Below are positions 10,892 through 20,063 of a DNA stretch of 28,632 nt, piece by piece. The DNA is from Basidiobolus meristosporus CBS 931.73 (taxonomy: Eukaryota > Basidiobolomycota > Basidiobolomycetes > Basidiobolales > Basidiobolaceae), in contig MCFE01000880.1 of NCBI GenBank assembly GCA_002104905.1, forward strand, positions 1 to 28,632. The letters are read 5' to 3'. A program made the position numbers and the translations under genes. Position 1 is the stretch's first letter; every line of letters starts with the position of its first letter. A model generated the notes under the pieces. That model was not told where the DNA came from. It searched no databases and saw only the letters and a program-made list of their open reading frames with translations.

Positions 10892-11047
10892 ATGCCTGTT
10901 GACGTGTATATACCTACGAAACCAATTGAAACCCACCCACTGCTACTGCAACCGCAAACGCACCATTTCCAGCAACAAAAAAGAACCGCAAGACCGCCGC
11001 TACTAAAGAAGCCCACAGTAAACAACAAACCACTACCCCAGCTATGA
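10892..11047 (+). CDS. Upstream ORF (51 codons) overlapping the kinase start
   Basis: An ATG at 10892 opens 51 codons and ends at TGA 11045-11047. It overlaps the kinase ATG at 11044 as ATGA, the geometry used for termination-reinitiation. A 3-codon uORF (ATG 10866, stop at 10875-10877) precedes it. These are the first two ATGs after about 600 nt of ATG-free leader, so scanning ribosomes should meet both before the kinase start. The encoded peptide is rich in Pro, Gln, Thr and Lys with no domain I recognise, so a regulatory role is more likely than a product. A 5' UTR intron removing the uORF cannot be excluded. Confidence 0.5.
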   Translation: MPVDVYIPTKPIETHPLLLQPQTHHFQQQKRTARPPLLKKPTVNNKPLPQL

Positions 11048-12324
11048 ACGCAATCGAAGCCAATTTTTCCCCTGTCAATACCAGCCGCGCCGGTGAGGAG
11101 CCGGTCGCCGACGAATTCCCACTTCCCTTCGAATTTGGAACCGTGCTTGAGGATCCTACCTCCGGACACTTGTACACCCTCCTTGACTTCCTTGGCAGCG
11201 GATCCTATGCCGTTGTCTACCTGGCCAGGGACGAGACCACCGGTGCCGAGCACGCCATCAAATGCCTCTCCAAGCGCTCTCTCTCCGAGGAGATGCTTGA
11301 ACTCCAGCAGATCGAAGTTGATCTCCACCTCTCCCTTAGCCACCACAAGAACATCGTCAAGATGGAGTCTTCCTTCTCCGAGGGTGACTGGCTCTTCTTG
11401 GTGATGGAGTACTGCGATGGGGAGGATCTATTCAGCTGGATTTCACGTGACGCGGACTACGAGATCGAGGGCAACTTCGAGAACCCTGAGGTCGAGCGCA
11501 TCCGCATCATCAAGAACGTGTTTGATCAGGTGCTTGATGCGGTGATGTTCTGTCATCAGAACGGAGTCTACCACCGTGACCTGAAGCCAGAAAACTTCAT
11601 GGTCACCTACGATGGCATCGTGAAGCTGACCGACTTTGGCCTCGCGACCACCGAGGACTACTCCACCGACTACGAGTGTGGGAGCAAACCCTATCTCAGC
11701 TACGAGAGCCGCAACTTCTACCGTGCCCCTTACTCCTCGCGTCAAGCAGATATCTGGTCTCTAGGAATCATCTTCTTGAATCTTCTGTACCACCAGTGCC
11801 CCTGGGCCGACCCTAGCGCCGGCGAGTGTGAGGCGTTTGCCTCGTTCATGAAGGACAAAACGGGCTTCTTGAAGCAGAAGTTCGATTGTCCTAATGAGGT
11901 AGCCGAGTTCCTCGCCACCCAGGTCTTTTGTTTGGAGAGCGATCACGGTCGCAAGGGTAGAATAAACCTGCTCCAATGGAAGTGCTGGTGTTCGGATTTG
12001 GAGAGAAACTACTCCTTGGAATCTGAGGCTTCCGGCTACGATGGATGCATCGAGATCCCCGGCCAAAAGGCCCGTCTCGAAATCCCCGGCTACTCTTTTG
12101 GCGACTCTCACCAGTCCTCATGGTCGGAGGTGTTCGATGAGGAGGAGGAGATGGATTTCAATGAGCCGGTCCACTTCGAGGACGAGCCTGAGGATTCCGA
12201 GGCGGAGGACCTTGTCAACGACTACGATTCCGCCTACGGGTCCTTCTCAGTCAAAGGGGCTTTCTCCCACGAGGATGACATTGCCGCTGCTCTGGAGGAC
12301 GAGTTTGGTACATTGATGATTTAG
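11044..12324 (+). CDS. Ran1/Ksp1-like serine/threonine protein kinase
   Basis: Single-exon gene of 426 aa. The kinase domain spans roughly residues 44-320. It has G-loop GSGSYAVVY (51-59), VAIK-type lysine K73 in HAIKCLSK, hinge MEYCDGEDLF (121-130), catalytic HRDLKPEN (177-184, Asp179) and DFG (197-199). ATTEDYSTDYECGS (201-214) and DIWSLGIIFLNLLYHQCPW (236-254) are typical of the fungal Ran1/Pat1, Ksp1, Sks1 and Vhs1 group, which couples nutrient state to growth and meiosis. The usual activation-segment SPE is replaced by SYES (219-222). Residues 355-426 are a very acidic, Ser-rich tail. The ATG at 11044 begins the open frame and lies directly behind a uORF. An AATAAA is at 12498. No intron is needed. 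The kinase assignment is firm, the subfamily fairly so, and the substrate is unknown. Confidence 0.88.
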   Translation: MNAIEANFSPVNTSRAGEEPVADEFPLPFEFGTVLEDPTSGHLYTLLDFLGSGSYAVVYLARDETTGAEHAIKCLSKRSLSEEMLELQQIEVDLHLSLSHHKNIVKMESSFSEGDWLFLVMEYCDGEDLFSWISRDADYEIEGNFENPEVERIRIIKNVFDQVLDAVMFCHQNGVYHRDLKPENFMVTYDGIVKLTDFGLATTEDYSTDYECGSKPYLSYESRNFYRAPYSSRQADIWSLGIIFLNLLYHQCPWADPSAGECEAFASFMKDKTGFLKQKFDCPNEVAEFLATQVFCLESDHGRKGRINLLQWKCWCSDLERNYSLESEASGYDGCIEIPGQKARLEIPGYSFGDSHQSSWSEVFDEEEEMDFNEPVHFEDEPEDSEAEDLVNDYDSAYGSFSVKGAFSHEDDIAAALEDEFGTLMI

Positions 12325-12931
12325 ACGTAACCAAAATGGCCTTTGTTAAATTATCTGCCTTGTTCGGATCACCTGAGCAGTTCGCCCCTTGAAGGGTGTT
12401 CATGTGATTTCGCTCATTTCGTGTGCTGAATGTTTCTTTTGCATTTGTCCACTGTTCCTCTAGACTTCGAGCAGCAGCCACTGTCTCGTTGTTTGCAAAT
12501 AAAATCAGTAGAACCCCATTTAACCCCGAGTCATCTTGTTCTATAGTGTAGTGTGTTCGCCAGTTGCGGGTATGTGTGTGTGTGAGGGTGCGAGTGTTGG
12601 TTTGCAAGCCCGCGTGTGTGATTGTGGGCGCACTGCCACTCGCCGAGCGATGGCTGGACACGCAGTGTTTTGAGAGCTGGGCGTGTCACGTGACGGGGAT
12701 GGAATAGATCAATTTTTAGTAGTCAGCAGCGATGAAACTTGCCAGACAGTCAGTAGCAAAGCACACGTTACAATCCGCTCCGCGAGTTCGTCATTGCAGG
12801 TAAGGCCCAACGATTAGCGTAGTAGAGCGCAGACGGAAGCTCGCACGGCAACCCAGACAACTGACCCTCGTTTTACAGTCGAGAGAAAAACTTTTTCCTA
12901 GCCCATCTCAACTGCCCATCCAACTGCAACC
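12325..12931 (+). other. Kinase 3' UTR and CK2 alpha promoter/leader
   Basis: The kinase 3' UTR carries AATAAA at 12498-12503. GT-rich sequence (12565-12630) follows. A plausible 5' UTR intron of the next gene runs from 12800 (CAG/GTAAGG) to 12878 (TTTTACAG), with CTGAC as possible branch site at about 12861. No ATG lies between that acceptor and the CK2 start. Confidence 0.5.
12498..12503 (+). terminator. AATAAA polyadenylation signal, kinase gene
   Basis: Perfect AATAAA 174 nt after the kinase stop, the first on the strand. Confidence 0.6.
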
Positions 12932-14248
<1,317 letters not shown>

Positions 14249-14259
14249 GGGTGACGGTG

Positions 14260-14291
<32 letters not shown>

Positions 14292-14513
14292 GACAATCCA
14301 GCCTAATCCAACCCAAACCGATTCGATTTCAATTTCGATTCGATTCGACTCGATTCAATTCAATTCAATTCAATTTCCCCCATTCTAATAAACGTTCGAT
14401 TCAAACCATCCCTGAGCCAACCTGCCCATCAATTAATCCATGAATGAATCGGTAGCGGCCGCCTCATAAAAACCATTCCTCTGCGACACCGTGGTTGTCC
14501 AGAAACGAGTGCC
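14249..14513 (+). repeat. CK2 3' UTR with (CAAT)n and GATTC/AATTC arrays
   Basis: A (CAAT)n array of about seven units at 14262-14291 is followed by a 5-bp-period GATTC-to-AATTC tract at about 14319-14376 and AATAAA at 14387-14392. Only 265 bp separate the CK2 stop from the next start codon, so this short stretch must hold both the 3' end of one gene and the promoter of the next. Confidence 0.8.
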
Positions 14514-16078
14514 ATGTCGTTATACGACGATCTACCTGCCCCCGCCACCAATGAGGAGAACGAAACCACGGTGATCAGCACGAAGCCGGAGAGTGGTGAG
14601 TGTGCCGCTTTTTTCTCTCCCCCCTCGACCCCTCCAGAGCCACGCTGACCCCGTCTAGTTGGATGGAAGCCCAGATCCTTGCAGCCCATCCTTCGACGGC
14701 CTCAACCCAACAAGGCCAAGGTAAGCAGAAGCACGACCGGCCCCGTCTCCACCAAGGAGGCCACAACGATCCACCCGCTGTTCAAGCCGCTCGTCCAGAG
14801 CCAACCCGCGGAAACCACCCCCGCGAGCGCCGCCGGCACCTGGAGCCAACTCGAATACGGACAGGTGGGTTGGGTTCGCCCGCTGCTCCCCGAACCAACA
14901 CTAACCCTTGTCGTAGAAAAAACCCCCCCGGAAGAGGGGAGGTCCCTCGTGGGACGACGAGTACGAGCCACACTTCCCGAACGACTACGACCACTGGAAG
15001 GCGGAGAGAAGGAGACAGCGCGAGGAGCGGGAGCTAAGCGAGGAGATGGTGGTGGAGCCATGTAGACTAGCGTTCCTAAGTTCATTCCCTCGAACCTTCT
15101 TCCGGACCATTTTCTCACTCCGGCCGCGGGGTTTCTTCGTGTTTGCATCTAGATGAGTCCTCGTCCAGCGCCCCGGTCACCGAGCACATCCCACCCGCCC
15201 CGAACCCCAACCTCAACCTGAACCTCACCGGAGAGGAGGCCTACCTGCAGCGGGCGAAGTTGTCCCAGGCCGCCGCCGCCGCCACCACCACCACTACCGT
15301 TACCCCACCCAAGCGTGAAGAGTAGGTCCATCTGATGCGCCGCATCTACTTGCTGGTTGCTAACATTCCGTTCCCTACCACCATCCAGAGAGCCCCAGGG
15401 GTCGGGCGAGAAGTTCGCCTACAAAATGCTGAAGCAGTACGGGTGGACCGAAGGCCAAGGCCTGGGGAAGAACGGACAGGGGATCAACGCCCCGCTGTCC
15501 GTGGAGAGGACCGGGCTTGGGTTTGGAGTGATCGTGAACACGGCGACCAACCAAGGTAAACGTCCACCCGACCCATCGTGGGCGAGGGTGTTTGCGAAAT
15601 GCGACTTGTCTCTTGCGTCCACTAACCCGCCACGTTGTCCCTCCCCCTGAAGCGACCGAGCCGAAGCCAGCGACAGAGAGCGAGCGGGCGTCCACGGTGG
15701 TGCTGCTGACGAATATGGTCCACCAAGCTTTCCTTCATCTCGACCCACCCCCACACATCACTAACCGACGGAACGTATTGACAGGTCAGGCCAGGCGAGG
15801 TGGACGACTCGCTGCAGGAGGAGACGGCGGAGGAGTGCGCGCGATTCGGAGCGGTCCGTAGATGCGTGATCCACGAGGTGAACAGCGGGAAGGTGGCGAA
15901 GGAGGAGGCGGTCCGGATCTTCGTCCAGTTCGAGGCCCTCCACTCCGCCCAACGGGCCCTGCGCGAGCTGAACGGTCGATTCTTCGCCGGTAGAAAGGTG
16001 ACCGCACGGTTCTTCGATCCCGACCGATTCGACCGGTTGGAGTTGGCCCCGACCGAAGCCGAGCTGGGGGGACATTGA
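14514..16078 (+). CDS. SPF45/RBM17-type splicing factor (G-patch, UHM)
   Basis: SPF45 acts in 3' splice-site recognition through a UHM that binds ULM peptides of SF3B1 and U2AF. Seven exons: 14514-14595, 14659-14864, 14917-15061, 15153-15321, 15389-15555, 15653-15717 and 15785-16078, total 375 aa. The N-terminus MSLYDDL and the WKPRSLQPILRRPQP motif (29-43) are conserved in the family. DDEYEPHFPNDYDHW (109-123) is followed by an Arg/Glu helix. The G-patch (about 205-255) has YGWTEGQGLGKNGQGI. The UHM spans about 270-375, with VVLLTNMVRPGEVDDSL and the RxF signature RFF (343-345) in LNGRFFAGRKV. The donor at 15062 (GTAGAC) is weak but joins frames exactly. An alternative start is unlikely given the conserved N-terminus. 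It is the third gene in a same-strand row. Confidence 0.92.
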
Positions 16079-16315
16079 GTGCGCCGCGCTGATTACCGCC
16101 TGCCTGGCCGAGGTGCCTTGACCACGACCCAGATCCATGCTGCTAGCCGTATTCCGTCAGCCTCAGCGCAACGGTGGTGTAGGGTTGGGCCGTGTGCTCA
16201 TCGCAATCGCAATCGCAATCGCCATCACCATCACCACCTCTACCTCCATCTCCATCCCTACCCTTATCACCACCACTTTCCAATAAAATTCCCTCGGAAC
16301 AACATAAATGAATGA

Positions 16316-16321
16316 TTTATT
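16316..16321 (-). terminator. AATAAA polyadenylation signal, WASP gene
   Basis: TTTATT on the plus strand reads AATAAA on the minus strand, 164 nt after the WASP stop. Confidence 0.6.
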
Positions 16322-16359
16322 CGGAGTATACAGCGGGGGTTAAGTATAATACAGATATT

Positions 16360-16364
<5 letters not shown>

Positions 16365-16405
<41 letters not shown>
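16365..16405 (+). repeat. (GA)n microsatellite plus G-tract
   Basis: About sixteen GA units followed by nine or ten G. It lies between the stop of the minus-strand WASP gene and the end of the SPF45 transcript. Confidence 0.95.
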
Positions 16406-16484
16406 AGGTAGGGAATTCTGGGATGCAATGCGAGCTACACTGACCACGCTTGGTCCACGTCCGCTTCCAATTCATCTCGACGGA

Positions 16485-18391
16485 CTAGTCCCAGTCGGAC
16501 TCGTCGCTCTCCTCCGGTTCGGCCTCGGAATCTAAACGCAAGGTTAGGACTGGTGCTTACGGGGATGAGGGGATGAGGGGAGGATGCCACCCCACAACGG
16601 GAAACGAACTCACCACTGAGCGCGAGGACTCGGCTGCGCTGGGAAAGTGCGCTCGCCAACGCTTCCGCGAGTTCCCCTCGGTTCTGCACCGCGGGACGAC
16701 GGAGTTTCGATCGGTCCACCTGAGGGTTGGGGTGGTCAGTGGAGGGGCGTGAGGGAGGGGAGGGGTGCCAAGTCGGGCCACGGTTCGGATCAACCACTTA
16801 CCTTGCGTAGGGAGGCCACGCCCCCGGCGTTGCGGATGTTCGAGAGAAGGGTGTCCCGTAGGTTCGGGTCTGACGCCGTCACCCGGACCTCGTTCTGCTG
16901 AAGTTCGATGTGTCGTAGTCCCTTCACCCCGCCGACACCGCGGATACTGCTGAGCAGATCGGACGAGGACACCGAGCCTCGGATCCCCGTAAGTCGCCCA
17001 GGGACCGCGGACAATGGCTTGTCGGTGACGGGGACGGTGGTCGGGAGGTCCGCGGGCGGCTCCGGGGTCGGGGTGAGGGCAGGGGTTGGCAGAGAGGGCA
17101 TCGGTGGTGGCGGCGGAGGCGGAGGTGGCAACGCCGCTTGGGACGGGGAGCCAGGCGGGGATAAAGGATCAGCCATCACCTTCGCCGTGACCTCCGCAGG
17201 GTTCCCTTCGCCGGTGGGACCACCGTGGGCCTCGACGAAGTCGTAGATGAACCGTCGGGTCTGCTTCGTGTTCAGTCGATCCATGGTCAATCCGTACTTC
17301 CCCAACTCCTCAAAGAGCTGGCTCCACTCGGGGTCCACGTTTTGAACCTGTCGTATACGGAGGGGAGGGAGAAGGTTGGTGAGCCTGGGAATGAGGTGGG
17401 GATCGAGAGGGACCGGGTACTTGCATCGAATCCGAGCTCCGGGTTGAATCCAACATGGCCAACGTGTCTGCACGGGAAACATCCGGGTGAGTGGGGGGGG
17501 GTGCGGAAACATGGTGGGTGCACGGGCTGGTTACCTGAAATTCGACGGGGTTCCGATCATAGACTTGTCCAGCTTCGGCTTTGAAGGGCCGACCAGCAAC
17601 GAGGCGAGACCGACCGGATTCCCTAACGAGAAGATGAACCCTGGGCAGTAGTTCATCAGCGAAGGGCCCTCCACCGGGGATTTCTTCTCCTGGAGCGACC
17701 TGGATTCTGGGTGGAATGGGGATGGTGAGTTATCAGCTGACCTGGCCGGCGGGCGGGGGGGGTACGATCACTTACTCTTCAACCGCTGTCGGTTGCCTAG
17801 CCTCTCCCTGGAAAGAACCTTCTGATAGAAGACGTGGGCCTCGTGCTCCTCCGCAAAGGAGAACGCCATCAGCTTGCCCTTGAAATAGGTTAACTCGAGT
17901 TGCGTCAACGTGGGGTGGGCCAAGGTACGCTACCTCCAGATGAAACGAGTGGAAGTAGGCTCGCTCCTGCACGTACTCAAAACCCGGCTCAAGCTCCATC
18001 TCCCATAGGATCCCTTCCTCGTCCTGGTAACAGAAGGTCAGGCTCGTTTCTCGCAACCACCAACCCAACCCACCGCTATGCGCTTACCTTCAAACCGACC
18101 AGCCGGAAGTGGAACTTGTCCACCAGCTGGTCCCTTACGAGGGCCAGCGCCCCGCATTTCCCCGTCACCTCCCAACTCGACTTGCCATCCACCTCGGAGG
18201 CGACGTACAGCTCCGCCACGGTGGCGGTCAGGATCTTCTACTCAACCTGGGTTACTACACTCCCGACCAGACGTACAAACAAACCCCGGTTGGAGGCGGG
18301 GGGGGGGTAGGAGACTTACGTTGGTTCCGGAGCCCACGCATCGCTTCACCCGGGCCTTGTCCTCCACGTTCGCTAAGGTTAAAGAGGGCAT
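16485..18391 (-). CDS. WASP/Las17-family Arp2/3 activator (WH1-CRIB/GBD-polyPro-WH2x2-CA)
   Basis: WASP proteins activate Arp2/3 actin nucleation at endocytic sites and protrusions. Nine exons on the minus strand: 18391-18320, 18237-18088, 18023-17934, 17893-17776, 17706-17535, 17467-17425, 17347-16802, 16719-16614 and 16531-16485, total 447 aa. WH1 covers about 20-140: VAELYVAS, GALALV, GILWEMEL and ERAYFHSF match Las17. A full CRIB reads I194-G-T-P-S-N-F-R-H202-V-G-H205-V-G207, followed by a GBD helix ending FIYDFVEAHGG (248-258). Poly-Pro is at 289-298. Two WH2 motifs follow (345-362 LLSSIRGVGGVKGL; 380-398 LLSNIRNAGG). A central helix spans about 411-431. The acidic end DESDWD has Trp446. 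One intron (17348-17424) is GC-AG. The intron at 17894-17933 is only 40 nt and is the least certain. Confidence 0.9.
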
Positions 18392-18979
18392 ACTGTGGTT
18401 ATGATTGGTATCAGTGGTTAGGTAGAGCGGTTAGTGGGTAGATTATGTGCGGTGCGGTGAATGAATTGGATGAAATATAAGGTTGCGACAGCCATTGGAT
18501 GAACCCCGCCATTTCCTTATTATTTATTCCATTTCTATTGTGACCGGCGACATCATCCCCCCCGATTCACGTGATCTGGCCATTGTACCATCACAATCGC
18601 ATCCATTCACTCGTTACAATGATCCACCGTATGTTGGCCACATTCACTAACCAAGTTGGCGGACTGATGGAATCTGGCTTTGCATCATCGCCTGCCACCT
18701 TGATTGAGGTTATCTGATAATGTGTAACTGCGGATGTATGTCACTCCTGATGCACTAGCCCACATGGCAAGTAGGATCACTTGGACTACCCATCAATGGA
18801 TCCAAACATATGTCCATAAATCTGGCTGGTGCAAGTGATATTCTAATGGAAAGTACAGTGTGAAAGTCATCAGATATCCAACTGGTTAAGAGTGGTATAT
18901 AGGGTGCTTATAGAAGCATTTTGCCACATACAATGGACCAAGTTGGACATTGTGCAAATGTGAAGATTTTATCATATTG
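18392..18979. other. WASP upstream region grading into AT-rich repeat zone
   Basis: No gene is recognised. The first about 150 bp presumably hold the WASP promoter. From about 18.7 kb the sequence turns AT-rich and CpG-poor like the flanking retroelements. Confidence 0.5.
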
Positions 18980-19280
18980 ACTAAGCCTAATTGTGGTATA
19001 TGATATTTAGATTTGTCTCTAGCCAATGGTTTGATGAATATATATATCTGCAATCATCTCTTCTGTAGGACAGTAAGCAAGTCTAACCAATTTATTCTCT
19101 ATTGCCTCTACTATGAGATGATGTCCAATGTTCAAATGCTGAGCTCAGCCAAGGAAAGTTGGATTTCTACCCAGTTTATACATCCTTGATTATCTTAAAT
19201 ATTGTAGTAACTGTTTTTTGACAGAAGCCAGTATCCTTAAAGAGTCCTCTTGGCCACATTGACTCTTTTATAGCCTCACA
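18980..19280 (-). pseudogene. Copia RNase H fragment, minus strand
   Basis: On the minus strand, in shifting frames, I read LFKDTGFCQKTVTTIFKDNQ, then HLNIGHHLI-EAIENKLVRL, YCPTEEMIADI and a decayed end. This is the RNase H C-terminus of a Copia pol, equivalent to the block at 20085-20175 of the next copy. Stops and frameshifts are frequent. It lies beyond the LTR at 19350-19699, so it is either the remnant of a separate element or rearranged. Confidence 0.7.
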
Positions 19281-19349
19281 AAATGGATTGTGTGCCTATC
19301 TCCCCTCAAAACTGCATGAGAATGGCAAAATCCCAATGTGTGATGTTAC

Positions 19350-19699
19350 AGTTGTAAGAGTCATGGAGATATTGAAAGTGATTGAAAGAAGGAGTAGATT
19401 ATGAGGTTTTCACATAAGGATCTATTGAATGTAAAAGTAGTAGTTATACTTTTACATGGTCTTGGCATTAAAAACATGTAGAATATATTAAGAAAGGTCC
19501 CAAGAACATGTATGCAAAGTTTGTGGTTGTTTGGACAACTTTGAGAATTTTCATGTTCTGGGTACCTGGTATTTTGGTGAAAATATTTTAAGTAAATCCC
19601 AACAAGGAACTTGGGTCAGTATTCTCTAGGATATGAAGGTAATGATCTAAGTGACTAAGTTAGGTGAATATCTAGGTGGAAATACAAATTTTTACAACA
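19350..19699 (-). repeat. Complete Copia LTR, minus orientation
   Basis: Read on the minus strand it starts TGTTGTAAAAATTTGTA at 19699 and runs about 350 bp to CTCTTACAAC. It keeps CAGGTACCCAGAACATG, a TATA-like GTATAACTACT, and a mutated AATAAA-like sequence. It serves as the uninverted reference for the neighbour at 19700-20052. Confidence 0.8.
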
Positions 19700-20052
19700 A
19701 ATATCAGGTACCCAGAACATGAAAATTCTCAAAATTGTTCAAACAACGCAAGCTTTGCACACATGTTCTTGGGACCTTTCTTAACCTATTATACATGTTT
19801 GTAATGCCAAGACCAGGTAAAAGTATAAATACTACTTTTACATTCAATAAATCATGATGTGAAAACCTCATAATCTACTTCTTCTCTCAATCACTTTCAA
19901 TATCTCCATGACTCTAACAACAATATTTAGGTAAGATATTCAAAGTAAATCCCAACAAGGAATATAGGTCAGTATTCTCTAAGATCTGTAGGTAATGATC
20001 TAAGTGATTAAGTTTGGTGAATATTTAGGTGGAATTACAAATTTATACAACA
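19700..20052 (-). repeat. Copia 3' LTR with its distal 223 bp inverted
   Basis: The minus-strand LTR starts TGTTGTATAAATTTG at 20052, next to a purine tract (20053-20062, minus GGGTGGGAG). It proceeds normally to about 19923. The remainder (19700-19922) is in the opposite orientation, from ATCAGGTACCCAGAACATG to CTCTAACAACA. The two parts meet at the equivalent LTR position, so together they equal one LTR length (353 bp against about 350). Confidence 0.7.
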
Positions 20053-20063
20053 CTCCCACCCAA

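Larger units (their letters stand above)
16079..16484. other. Convergent intergenic region with overlapping 3' ends
   Basis: Plus-strand AATAAA at 16282-16287 (SPF45) and minus-strand AATAAA at 16316-16321 (WASP) are 34 bp apart, so the two transcripts probably overlap at their 3' ends. A (GA)n microsatellite (16365-16397) running into a G-tract (to about 16405) lies in the WASP 3' UTR side. His- and Asn/Arg-rich translations here are low-complexity shadows. Confidence 0.7.

Noticed and set aside
14600-15148. Long alternative open frames on both strands over SPF45 exons 2-3
   Set aside because: They are shadows of GC-rich coding sequence. The spliced frame gives an uninterrupted SPF45 protein with conserved motifs.
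17412-17424. GT donor (GTACCC) after FDA in the WASP CRIB exon
   Set aside because: It lies three bases after the GC donor region boundary in the coding reading and leaves the next exon out of frame by one. The GC donor (GCAAGT) restores the family-conserved GFD-V junction exactly.
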